From Trissonchulus latispiculum (taxonomy: Eukaryota; Nematoda; Enoplea; Enoplida; Ironidae): a DNA stretch of 64,000 bases. The stretch lies in NCBI GenBank assembly GCA_030248195.1, contig JASAND010005507.1, positions 1 to 64,000 of the forward strand, given 5' to 3'. Each line of letters opens with the position of its first letter. Position 1 is the first letter of the stretch. The translations under genes were made by a program, and so were the position numbers. Of the stretch, positions 33,001-41,429 are shown one piece after another. The notes beneath the pieces were generated by a model. The model ran no database searches. It worked only from the letters and a program-made list of their open reading frames with translations, and was not told the origin of the DNA.

Positions 33001-35707
33001 TATATCCGGATAATACCCGATTTGAGAAAAATATCCGGATATCCATTTACATTTCAGACAAAGTAAAGAAAAATTTAGCAAATTTTTGACAAAAATTCAA
33101 GTTATTGATTATTTTCAAAAATTTCTGTGACATTATTGTTGAAACCAAGGTTGTGGCGTAGGCATACCTGAACGGGAGGTCAAATTTCACTGACCCTTGT
33201 GGAAGCAAATTTGGGTACCCCTTGGTGAGAGCGATTTTTCTTAGGGGTACTTTTGAAACCTATTTTTAACCTATTTTTGCCATTTTTTAACAAAAAACAG
33301 AAATGTTTAAGCTAAAACACGTTTTTCGGACGTTTTTTAGCTAAAAATAGTACTTTTAAGTTAAAAATTCCGGCGAGGCCGGAAAATTTTGCAAATTTTA
33401 GTCGTAAAACTTATTTTTTGGGCAATTTTCTTACCCCTTGTGGCCATTTTTCTTACCCCTTGTGGGAGCAATTTCGCGACCCCTTGTGGGCGACTTCGCC
33501 GAGGGGGGATATTCCCCCCCCCTTGTCCACCTGTGGGCGTAGGCGTATAATATAAATTCAAAGCGTACCAGAAAATTGACAGAAAAATTAAAAGTTTAAC
33601 TGCATAGTGAAAAATTTTTTTGAAGTTGCGTTTGGAATAGGCGGATATCCGGATAGGAAAAAATATCGGGTGCCCATCACTAGTAACAATTTACACAATT
33701 AGTATTCTGAATAATATTCTTGTTTTTCTTGAGCATAGGCAGACTACTCTGCACAAATTAAATTTTTTCTTGTGTGTTTGGATTGTCGTTTTTACGTACT
33801 TCAACGGTTTGTGTGCTTTCTTCAAGCGCTTGTTATGTACGTACATTATTTTCAGGCTGGTTGACTCGTCATATCCGAACACGGCATCCTTCCAGCCTGA
33901 AAGATGATCGGTCAGAGCCAGCTTCAGTATCCACGGATCAACAACCTGGCCCATCTTCCCCATCCCAGTCGTTAGCAGAGCCTGCAACAGGTGGTCAGGC
34001 GGCCGGTTCTGCCCCTGATCCGGCCACAACAGAGATCGTGTCACAGAACAGTCCTCCAAACCAAAACCAACTTGTCTGTGCCGACTGCGGTTTCAGGGCA
34101 TCCCGCCGGGTGGAGATGCTCTATCACGCCCGCCAGCAGCACAATCCGAAGACCTCCCGTCTGCATGTTTGTCCCCACTGTTCCAAGACCTTCCTTCAGC
34201 CGGCCGATTTGGCCATTCATGTTCGGGCCCATCTCCCTCAAAACTCATCCCTGTCCAATCCCTCCTCCTCCCAGTCTTGTTCGACCAACAAACTCGTTGC
34301 GGTTGAGCAATCTCTATACCGGTGTGTTCACTGTGATCAAGCCTTTCAGACTCCATCCAGACTGAAATCTCATTGCACGAGAGTCCATAGTATTCGTGAT
34401 TCCGCCTCCGCATCGTCAGATCATCACCGACTCCTCACCTGTCCCACCTGTCAGATCAGCTTTTCCTCGGTTACCCGGCTGACGCGTCACTTTTTCTCCC
34501 ACGGTCCGCTCCGGTGTGAGGACTGTGGCCAGCAGTACAGCGCAGCCTCAGCCTACAATCGGCATTTCCAGTACGGTCAGTGTCGGCCCAGGCCTGATCG
34601 TGATCTCCAAGGCGCCTCATCGGAAGAAGGAGACCCTGGCAGAGTTCTGCCGCCCGACTCGAAAGGCTTGAATGTGTCGGGGGCTGACACTCCTAGGGCT
34701 GATGTCACTGAGAATGTGCTGATGAACTGTCTCGCTACTGCAGACGTTGACGCCACGTCAACCGGTGCTGCTGCTGCTGTTGGCCAACTTCCCTGTCCCG
34801 TGTCAACGTCAACGCCTGCCCGGCCCGTTGCTTCTTCCTCTCGGGGGCGTCAACTCCCCGTCCCGTTGTCGTCATCTCAGCAGCCCGGCAACTATTCTTC
34901 TACCAGTCTGCAGCTGCTGGCTGCTGCCTATGATGACGATAGCGATGACGCTGCAGAAGAAGACGCACCAGCGTCAACGGCTGCTGAGAGGATCGAAGAA
35001 CCGCCTGAGTCCATAAATGCAGCTGTCAGATTGACCCTGACGTCGCTGGTGATGGCCTCTGAAGCAGCGGAAGTTGCTGATCAACAGCACCGGCCCAATT
35101 TTCTGCCTTCTGATCAGGAAAGTGTTGACACTCCGTCGGGGACTGCTTACGCTGATCCCCTATCTTCTCCCAACGGAATTGTTCCAACGGCTGAGGATGA
35201 ACGGCATATGGATGTACGTAGCAAGAGTTCTGATTTATTAATTGTATTACTCACTAAGGAATTATTCTTTCATTCATGTACTCGTTATATACATCGACTG
35301 CTGAGTCATAAAGTGTCACATGATGGTCGTTGACCGACAGATTAGTAGGCTTTGCGATTACAGGCTTTACAGCAGGTTTAATTTATACCGGGTCTAACGT
35401 AACACCGTTGAAACAATGTGTCTTGCTACTGTTTAGTGATAAAACACAACAGCGGTGTTCTCGAAAATGCAACACACTTACATAAGTTGTACGCTATGTC
35501 TGTGCTGTGTCTGTTCGCGTAGTTTATGGGAAACTGTGTTTTCTTCTTTAGAGCGTCATTTCCACAATCTTACAGGAAGATCTGGCATTATCTTCAGACT
35601 CGGATGACAGTGATGATGATGATGATAATGATGTCGATGATGAGAAAAAGTTGAAGAGTGTTGATCAGATATCGTTACAGGATTTGGAAACTTTGTTTCA
35701 ATTTTGA
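26386..35707 (+). CDS. KH-like repeat and C2H2 zinc-finger protein gene, 3' six exons (partial at 5')
   Basis: Exons inferred by me: 26386-27039, 30335-30442, 31448-31555, 31786-31923, 33856-35213, 35552-35707 (TGA). All introns begin GT and end AG. The first four junctions are all phase 1, the last is phase 0, and no stop interrupts the joined frame. The protein has two ~70-residue KH-like modules, a Ser-rich linker, a nuclear-signal-like RRKRP, six C2H2-type fingers, a long Ser/Pro/Ala-rich tail and an acidic end. It is probably a nuclear protein binding nucleic acid; a transcription or RNA role cannot be decided. I do not recognise a named orthologue. The first exon comes in with phase 1, so at least one exon lies upstream and I could not place it. 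Support comes from splice signals and phase; no transcript was available. Confidence 0.85.
27150..27476. repeat. degenerate repeats of an AATGGGTTAAACC-type motif
   Basis: Five related copies at 27150-27163, 27269-27282, 27314-27327, 27365-27377 and 27464-27476. Upstream of most lies a TTTCATAT/CTGAATC-like phrase. Spacing is about 50 bp or a multiple of it. They lie in the intron after the KH-like exon, and the first overlaps the unspliced reading-frame tail. Confidence 0.6.
27477..28600. other. intronic stretch with a hairpin and a CTGCGCAG cluster
   Basis: A perfect 11-bp stem (ATAGGGGTCGC, loop GGTA) occupies 27890-27915. CTGCGCAG follows four times at 27955, 27966, 27978 and 27989, and a further TGTGCGCA at 28001. 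The rest is AT-rich with no exon I can support. Confidence 0.6.
28601..28813. repeat. diverged tandem duplication, about 162-bp offset
   Basis: GTTGTTGGGCTGGTTCCACT near 28606 and GTTGCTGGGCTGGCTCCACT near 28768 continue in parallel for about 45 bp, ending in GGTCATGTCGG and GGTCAGGTCGG. This is an old local duplication; the overlapping frames are not convincing genes. Confidence 0.6.
28827..29443. repeat. 147-bp tandem repeat, about four copies
   Basis: The phrase AAAATGAAATTTTTCAAAAG starts at 28831, 28977, 29124 and 29271, and a fifth, diverged end is at about 29420. Each unit contains a GTGGGGTGGGG tract. The units differ by only a few bases. Confidence 0.93.
29526..30310. mobile_element. 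MITE with 184-bp nearly identical inverted repeats
   Basis: The left arm 29526-29709 is the reverse complement of 30127-30310, and I find a single mismatch (GACTGAAAC against GACGGAAAC). The ends read ACAAGAACCAAAAATGCTCC. The 417-bp centre has no transposase. The near identity of the arms implies a recent insertion or conversion. I could not find a clear target duplication. Its right end lies 24 bases upstream of the next exon. Confidence 0.88.
30335..30442 (+). CDS. zinc-finger gene exon: Ser/Asn-rich linker
   Basis: Acceptor ATATTTTAG at 30326-30334, donor GTAAGT at 30443. 108 bases, phase 1 in and out, no stop. It encodes a polar linker (SNFLANDDSCLHNKSRD, then SSSVLSPFG). No domain is seen. 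Support comes from splice signals and phase with both neighbours. Confidence 0.75.
31448..31555 (+). CDS. zinc-finger gene exon: basic linker
   Basis: Acceptor TATTGCAG at 31440-31447, donor GTATAT at 31556. 108 bases, phase 1 in and out. It encodes SPPLVELTEPRRKRPLSS and a Ser/Lys-rich stretch; PRRKRP resembles a nuclear localisation signal. Confidence 0.75.
31786..31923 (+). CDS. zinc-finger gene exon: first half of zinc finger 1
   Basis: Acceptor CTATTTTAG at 31777-31785, donor GTGAGT at 31924. 138 bases, phase 1 in and out. It ends with LRCKVPGCYFSTTTS, the Cys-x4-Cys half of a C2H2 finger. The His half is the start of the next exon. This split, with matching phase, is strong evidence for both exons. 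Confidence 0.85.
32061..32785. mobile_element. G/C-rich inverted-repeat element in the zinc-finger gene intron
   Basis: The left end GCCGACGGGGTATTTTTAGG resembles the reverse complement of the right end CGGTAAAGAATACCCTGGCC. Between them lie many G or C runs, CCCGGGAGGGGG and a CTTCGCCGG core that recurs at about 26207, 33370 and 52588. No protein. Ends are approximate. Confidence 0.55.
32958..33683. mobile_element. hAT-like element, about 726 bp, 7/8 target duplication
   Basis: It starts AGTGAGTGATGGGC and ends GCCCATCACTAG. The flanks are TTACAATT (32950-32957) and TAACAATT (33684-33691), differing at one base. ATATCCGGATAT phrases near both ends resemble the hAT foldback at 53309-54733. 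No transposase frame. Confidence 0.65.
33856..35213 (+). CDS. zinc-finger gene exon: zinc fingers 1(part)-6 and Ser/Pro-rich tail
   Basis: Acceptor TTTTCAG at 33849-33855, donor GTACGT at 35214. It opens with GWLTRHIRTRH, the His half of finger 1. Fingers 2 to 5 follow: CADCGF...HARQQH, CPHCSKTF...HVRAH, CVHCDQAF...HCTRVH and CPTCQISF...HFFSH. Finger 6, CEDCGQQY...HFQYGQC, ends in Cys instead of His (C2HC). The remainder is Ser/Pro/Ala-rich and disordered-looking. Fingers 3 and 4 are separated by a Ser/Gln-rich linker, so they are not a canonical TGEKP array. Confidence 0.9.
35552..35707 (+). CDS. zinc-finger gene last exon, acidic C-terminus
   Basis: Acceptor TTCTTTAG ends at 35551. 52 codons including TGA at 35705-35707, phase 0 in. 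It encodes SVISTILQEDLALSSDSDDS, then a run of Asp, then SVDQISLQDLETLFQF. Acidic ends like this often act in protein interaction or activation, which is only inference here. Confidence 0.8.
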   Translation, partial: SVISTILQEDLALSSDSDDSDDDDDNDVDDEKKLKSVDQISLQDLETLFQF

Positions 35708-36335
35708 CGATTTCAACCTTGATTTTTATTATTGTACTGCTTAGATACGTTCATACTGTGGTACTTTACTTTGCTTTTAAGGTAGCAGGACATGTCCAAC
35801 TACAATCTTGAGTATATTCAGCTTTTCTCAAATACTGTGCGACTTACGTAGTATTTTGTTTGTTTAAGAAATTTTTGAGACTGGTAAAAGCTTCGAATTG
35901 GTATTTTTTTCCATGAAAATAGCGATTTTCGTAAACTATAAACGTCTGAAAAGCACTGCTATGCACTCCGTTCAGAATAGGTTTATTTTTGTTGATTTCT
36001 ATTATTACAAGTGAATATAGTGAACTGTTTTCTAAAACGCTTTAGTTCAAAGGTCTTTTAGTGTCATACCGTGTAACCGCTCTAGGGAATGTGGAAATGT
36101 GAGTGCTTTGCACGGTTTTCGGGAAAATGCTCAAGAGAAAATTCCTGCAGCTCTGTTTGCTCAAATAGAAAACCTAGAGCGGTCTAATTCTTATGAGTCG
36201 TGTATATACCAGGTTTACCTCATGTCTAGTGTCGTGTGCGTTTTCGGCTTTTGTCATTTTTATACTTTCTACCGGTTAGGTCTCTGTACAGTAATGTAAG
36301 ATAGTAGTTGTCACGATTGCCAATATCTATTTCAA

Positions 36336-36341
36336 AATAAA
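36336..36341 (+). terminator. candidate poly(A) signal of the zinc-finger gene
   Basis: AATAAA 629 bases after the TGA, followed by T/G-rich sequence (GGAATTGTTTTTGGTAG). It is the first AATAAA I noticed in a plausible position. Confidence 0.5.
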
Positions 36342-36499
36342 GAGTATGGAATTGTTTTTGGTAGTGCTAGGGATAGACAGGCAAGCAGACTTTGTTGAAA
36401 GTCAAGGCTCAAGTCACTTTTCTCCTTAGCTCGGAGCTATGATTACATGCACGCTCAAGAGCAGAATCAAAACAAATTGTTCAGAAATCTGCGAAAAAA

Positions 36500-36830
36500 A
36501 TCGGCTGACATGCGATTGTGATAGCCGCAGGTACATGCTCTGCTCGCTATTGGCTGACCACCCCAACAAATGTATTTGCTCACTTCAAAGAAGTTGCTAT
36601 CTTTACGTTCTAAAGCTCGAAGCAGGTACAAATTAGACAAACGCAAGCGTAGTGTTTTCGAGCTGTAACACGTAAACAACGTAGAGAAACATTCACTGAA
36701 CCGTTGGGGTTACTATAAATAGGTACATGTCTGTGGCAGTTAATCGTTACCGTGCCGAGCACCTAGCTTGCAGCTGTTAGCAGAGAGCCTGACAACTTGT
36801 TACACTCTTATATTAGGCATTCTTGCTTTT
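36500..36830. mobile_element. degenerate copy of the TGTGACA-ended MITE
   Basis: GCAGGTACATGCTCTGCTCGC and the terminal GCTGTTAGCAGAGAGCCTGACA resemble the two arms of the MITE at 37917-38246, but are diverged. Boundaries are approximate. Confidence 0.5.
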
Positions 36831-36840
36831 ATCTAGAGTA

Positions 36841-37902
36841 CTTACTTTACTTTACACGGCATCACTGATTCCAATGCTTCGCTGGTATCACCATGATCAT
36901 CCATGATCGACTAGGTTGTTAACAATCTGCTGCCACTGGTGTCTGTTGGCAGCCAGATCTGCACATATTTGTCGCCACTGCGTTGGCCAGAATCTTCCGT
37001 ATGGCACTCGGAGAGGTAGGACATCCTTCTGTACAGTCCTCAACCACGTTTTTCTGAATCCGCTCCGTGGCCGGCGCCAAACAGCCGGTGGATTCGCCAT
37101 TGCCAAGGATTTAGCAATTGTTCCTTCAGGTAGACGTAACACGTGGCCGAACCAAGTGAGCCGCTTGCGTTGGATTATCGAGGCCAATGACCCATTTTCT
37201 CCAATTCTTTCACGTATCTCCCTGTTCGTGACTCTGTCCAGATACGAGACTCGTAGGATACGGCGGAAGCATCGCATTTCAAAAGCTTCCAGCTTACGGA
37301 GGTCAGCTTCCAGTTGTGGCCAGGACTCTGCACCATAAAGGAGGATAGATCTTACTATTGCTCGATAAACTCGGAGTTCCACAGTTAACGTGACTTCACG
37401 ACATTTCCAGAGCTTCGTGAGTTTCTGAAACGCAGCAGAGGCCTTCGCAATGCGAAGACGTACTTCTGACGATGGGTTTCCGGTGCTTGAAACTTCGCTT
37501 CCCAGGTAGACAAACTGCTCCACATTTTCCAAGGGGTCTCCGGCTGCTGTGATAGGAGTAGGATTGATAGCACTGAACATTGCTTTTGTCTTACGCGCAT
37601 TTACAGACAATCCCACTCTTGCTGCTACCTCACCTCACACACGTTATCCACCATAGCTTGAAGCTGATGTGGTGTTTCTGACAACAACACGATATCATCC
37701 GCGTAGTCTAGGTCTTGGAGCGGGCCGTGTTCAGCATCGTAAGTTACGCCTCCCACATTCCTCAGTGCAGTTCTGAGGACCCAATCAATAGCACAGTTGA
37801 AAAGAAGTGGAGACAGGAGGCTGCCCTGCCTTACGCCAGTTGCTATATTTGAAGGATTCCGAGTCTTCCCCATAGGCACGGACTTGACAGGCTGTAGCTG
37901 AG
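36841..37902 (-). mobile_element. 5'-truncated LINE (non-LTR) insertion, 11-bp target duplication
   Basis: TATCTAGAGTA lies on both sides, at 36830-36840 and 37903-37913. On the minus strand the insert holds the end of a reverse transcriptase and a short 3' tail ending in (TAAAG)-like repeats next to the duplication. It is 1062 bp and truncated inside the RT domain, as is usual for target-primed insertions. It lies on the opposite strand to the zinc-finger gene, just beyond its end. Confidence 0.88.
36897..37879 (-). pseudogene. LINE reverse transcriptase, C-terminal part, frameshifted
   Basis: 37625-37879 encodes GVRQGSLLSPLLFN and LDYADDIVLLSETP, the RT motifs with catalytic YADD. 36897-37616 encodes the thumb and C-terminal part with FVYLGSEVS, VRSILLYGAESWP and WFGHVLRLPEG. 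This layout is typical of RTE/CR1-like LINE proteins. The two frames differ: a short GAGGT duplication near 37630 shifts frame, and another shift lies near 37860. It is dead. The clade should be settled by comparison. Confidence 0.88.
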
Positions 37903-37916
37903 TATCTAGAGTAGAG

Positions 37917-38246
37917 TGTGACAGCTGGCAGGCTATCTGTTATCAGCTCAAGGTACATGCTCCGCACGCTAGCGGCTGACCCTCCCACAAACGTGCACCT
38001 AGTGACCCCCCACACAAATGTGTACCCCGTACACGTTTCTGTACGCTCACTCGTCGTATCTTTACATGTTAAAGCTCGAAAACACAACGCCTGCGTGCGT
38101 CCAATTTGTATCTCCTTCGACCTTTAGAGCGCAAAGATAGCGTGCTAATTTCTTTGAAGTGAGCATACACGTTTGTGGGGGGGTCATCCGTTAGCGTGCA
38201 GAGCGTGTACCCTGAGCTGATAACAGAGAGCTTGCCTGATGTCACA
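37917..38246. mobile_element. palindromic MITE, 330 bp
   Basis: TGTGACAGCTGGCAGGCTAT at the left and its near complement GCTTGCCTGATGTCACA at the right; CTGTTATCAGCTCA and TGAGCTGATAACAG also pair. The arms meet near 38125. Related segments occur at 36500-36830 and 58385-58560. No protein. Confidence 0.75.
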
Positions 38247-38723
38247 TTCTTATATATTTTATGTACTCTTGATTTTATGAATTACAGCTACCTCGACTGA
38301 GCAAGATTACCATAGGCTGGCAATAATTTGTTTGCGCCATTTTGGGATGATTGTACTTAGTAATCTTACACTTGTCTAATCGAAAGGCTTAGTTGAATCT
38401 ACAAAATCTCGTTTCAAATCCACTGCAGCTATCAGTTGCCGATAAGATAAGTCCTCGATTTAATAGCAATATTTAGTGTTGAAGTGCAAAAGATGTTAAC
38501 TATTCTGAGAGCGTCAGAACTGCTCGGGGTCATGTTTTCTGTACTTGACCTTCGTTTCTCCGCCTCAAGATCTAGCAAACATCGAACATATATAGAACCG
38601 GTATATAAGTGCTAGTCAACTATTTGAATACCTTGCTAATTTGATGTTTGTTAATTAGTTTCGTAATCTTTGCAGTTGGCTTAAACTCACGTAGTTAAAT
38701 TTAGGGTTTTAGATACATACAAC
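38247..38723. other. unassigned stretch
   Basis: AT-rich with only short frames. Nothing supported. Confidence 0.5.
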
Positions 38724-38814
38724 TAGTGTTGCCACGTCAGAGAAAAATCCGTTTCTAGTTATTCGGGCCCGAAACAGTCTCGAGGCCGGCCCGGATGTCA
38801 GGCCCGAAACCCGC

Positions 38815-39440
38815 CCAAATGGTCAAACTTAGCGTTTGCCTAGTGCGCAAAATGTCGTGGGTAGTGTTGTCATCCGGGCCTGTTTCGGGCTCGGGCTCCG
38901 GGCCGGGCCCGGGCCGGGCCTGGCCCGAGCCCGGCCCGGATCAAGATTTGATTGGACTGGCCCGGCCCGGATTTTTTTCGGGCCCGGCCCGAAACAGGCC
39001 CGGATTTTTTTCCGGGCCGTTTCCGGGCCAAAGGTAAAATTGACATAAATGTATAGAAAAACACCGAAATTTTACTACGTATCCTTGAAACTAGAAGCTT
39101 ACGTTTATTTCCTATCATATATATAATTAACATTTATGTATCTGCTAAAAACTACATCAAAAATCGTTTTTTACTAATTTTGACCATTCGGGCCGAATTC
39201 GGTCCCGACATCCGGGCCGGCCTCGGGCCTGGTTCGGGCCCAAAATCCGGGCCGGGCCTCGGGCCTGTTTCGGGCTTGGGCTTCGGGCCGGGTCCGTTCC
39301 GGGCCTGGCCCGGCCCGGGGCCCGGCCCGGATGACTAGGAACGGCCCGGCCCGGCCCGGATTTTTCGCAAACGTGACAACACTAGTCGTGGGTTCGAGTC
39401 CCACCGGATGTCCGAATTTTTCGGACCTTCGGTGGTACAT
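38815..39440 (+). repeat. tRNA-derived SINE split by a hAT MITE
   Basis: 38815-38861 resembles a tRNA from the A-box (GGTCAAACTTAGCG) to GTCGTGGG, and the T-arm resumes at 39393 with TTCGAGTCCCACCGG, followed by a GTCCGAATTTTTCGGAC hairpin. With the 38862-39384 insert and one GTCGTGGG copy removed, the tRNA-like region is continuous. The insertion hit between the anticodon arm and the B-box. Confidence 0.65.
38862..39384. mobile_element. hAT-type MITE, 523 bp, perfect 8-bp target duplication
   Basis: The ends TAGTGTTGTCATCCGGGCC and CACGTTTGCG/GTGACAACACTA pair over the terminal TAGTGTTGTCA. The flanks are identical GTCGTGGG at 38854-38861 and 39385-39392. It is rich in GGGCCCGG repeats. No transposase. 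Confidence 0.9.
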
Positions 39441-39580
39441 GACTTACTTCTTCTTTCTCATTAGTATATAAGAATGATTTTCGATGTAGATTTTAGCAGA
39501 TAATAAACATGAGTGATAAGAAATAAATGTAAAAATAACATCTTATGGAAAAACAAATAAATTTGCTTAAAAGCAATGCC

Positions 39581-40118
39581 TCTTGAAGTGGTGATTCCTT
39601 TTGGGCACATATTGTTGTTGATTGATGGTTCAAATCAAAATGAAATTTGATGAAACTTTCCAAAAGTTCTTTGAGCATTCTAACACCCTCCGCGCAATCC
39701 CGCTTCAAAAATTCGACGTCTCCGTTCAGGGTGATTTTTGGCAATTTTTGACAGTTAGGCAGTTTCTGTACAGCTATGATTACATTCTTTCGAAAGATCT
39801 TGTTGAGCTCTACATTTCTACTTTTTGAAGTACCTTTCTATCTTTTCGCTATCGTCAGATATAGTCGATTTCCCTATTTTGGTGTTGACAACTTGTCATT
39901 TTTGCAGAAATCAAATAATGCGCCATTTCTTGAGCTACGTAAGCCGTAAAATTAAACTACGGGTGTCAATTTGAAGGTCTCGTCGAGACAGATTATCCGT
40001 GGCATTATAATCTTCTAACTGCTACCCCGTATACGCTGCTATCATAGAAAATGTAGTTTTTGCAAAAACATGACCAATTTTTTTCCAGCGATTGTGGAGC
40101 ATTTACTATACAAGCTAG
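39581..40118. mobile_element. family-B MITE, truncated copy 3
   Basis: From TTGAAGTGGTGATTCC it follows the family-B copies at 17891 and 20659 (ACACCCTCCGCGCAATCC at 39682 is shared) and stops near 40118, where a GC-rich block begins. Only the left half is present. Confidence 0.75.
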
Positions 40119-41010
40119 CTACCCAAAAGAAAGGAGGACTAGGTTGTGGGCGAACTAATATGGGCACAGCGTCGCCGAACGACCCATATTCGCGGGCTTG
40201 CACGGGAATATTGCGGGGTCTTAGTTTGATTTAGTGCGCTGGATTCTTACTCGTGAGAGCGGCGGGCCAGCTAGAGATTGTTTTGATTTAGTGAGCTTTC
40301 TCCAATCCCCCTGGCCCATATCAATTTGTTACTGTCATCTCGTTGCGAGCATTAACTGTGGAGTGCCTGACCAGCAGAGCATGGTGTTAGAGGAGGGCCT
40401 TAGGTAGTTAGGTGCTTGTGAAAGCGTCAGGAGCCTTAAGGGTAGGTGCTGGGGACCGCATTGCCTCGGTAGGTGTCTACCTGGGAAAAGTGCAATGGCT
40501 CTTTACTTGGATCCTTGCTAGGATCTGGTGCTATTGTGACGGCCATGTCCCTCCGGGAAGGAGGACTGCCTGGAGTGAGTACTCCGAAGGTGGCATCGGG
40601 AGTCGGACTACATGGCCTACCGGAGTGAGCCGAGAACACACAGTGGACTGCTGTACCGTACCGGGCCGGGGCCTGTAGTGGGTGCCAGCTAGAGTGCTGT
40701 GCCGGGAAGCGGCTCCGGGTCTTAGTTTGTGGTTGCTGGTGGGGTGCCCTGCTACTTGGAAGTTGGAACCGGTTGAATCCTTCCGGGATGATTTTGTGAG
40801 CGGGCCCTCGGCATGCGCCTGGCTCAACTGACGGCCTAGAGTGCTCTCTCTTCACCTCGACTGTTGGAATATCTGTGTGAAATGCTCCTAATTGGGAGTA
40901 ATTTATATTTTCTTGTTGTTTTGTTTTTTGTCTCGGGAGCTAAGCACCAGACTGGGTGCATCTAAGGTTTTCCTTCCAGCGCAAGCTGGCCCGGGTTACA
41001 GTAATACAGT
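40119..41010. other. GC-rich block of unknown nature
   Basis: It starts sharply after the truncated MITE. Frames on both strands (40412-40678 plus, 40436-40855 minus) are open, but I recognise no protein. It ends in a hairpin-like GCACCAGACTGGGTGC near 40948. It could be a LINE 3' region or SINE-like sequence, but I cannot show it. Confidence 0.4.
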
Positions 41011-41429
41011 AACAAGAAAATCAATTCATCGCCCACCAATTTCACATGTCATTGAAAACATTTGAATGAAACCTATTTCGTTTATTCGAGAACGATATCG
41101 AGCTCTAGCGGAGTAAAAGTGCCAAAACAGCAATGATACTAGTTTTTAATCAATACTTGATATAAAGTATACAATACCTCAATATTTTTCAAGTCAATTG
41201 AAGTGGAGAGCTTCTGGTTTCAAGGATTCTCAGTAAAAATTAGGTGTTTTTCTATCCATTTGTATCAATTTTTCCTTTGGCCCAGAAACGGCCCTGGAAA
41301 ATAATCCGGGCCTGTTTCGGGCCTACCCCGAAAATAATCCGGGGGGGGGGTCCGATCGAATCTCTATCCGGATAGTGCTCGGGCCACGCTCGGCCCGAAA
41401 CAGGCTCGGACGACAACACTAAATACAAC

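Larger units (their letters stand above)
38724..41421. mobile_element. hAT-bounded transposon nest, 2.7 kb
   Basis: Left end TAGTGTTGCCACG, right end CGACAACACTA. Flanks CATACAAC (38716-38723) and AATACAAC (41422-41429) differ at one base. GGGCCCGAAACAG phrases near both ends match each other in inverse. The interior holds a smaller hAT MITE, a SINE head, a truncated family-B MITE and a GC-rich block, so it grew by later insertions. Whether it moved as one unit is inferred from the flanks. Confidence 0.6.

Noticed and set aside
33774..33855. Start of the zinc-finger frame at 33774
   Set aside because: The first ATG frame includes intron sequence before the acceptor TTTTCAG; the exon starts at 33856.
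40412..40855. GC-rich frames as genes
   Set aside because: Open on both strands because of GC content; no domain recognised.
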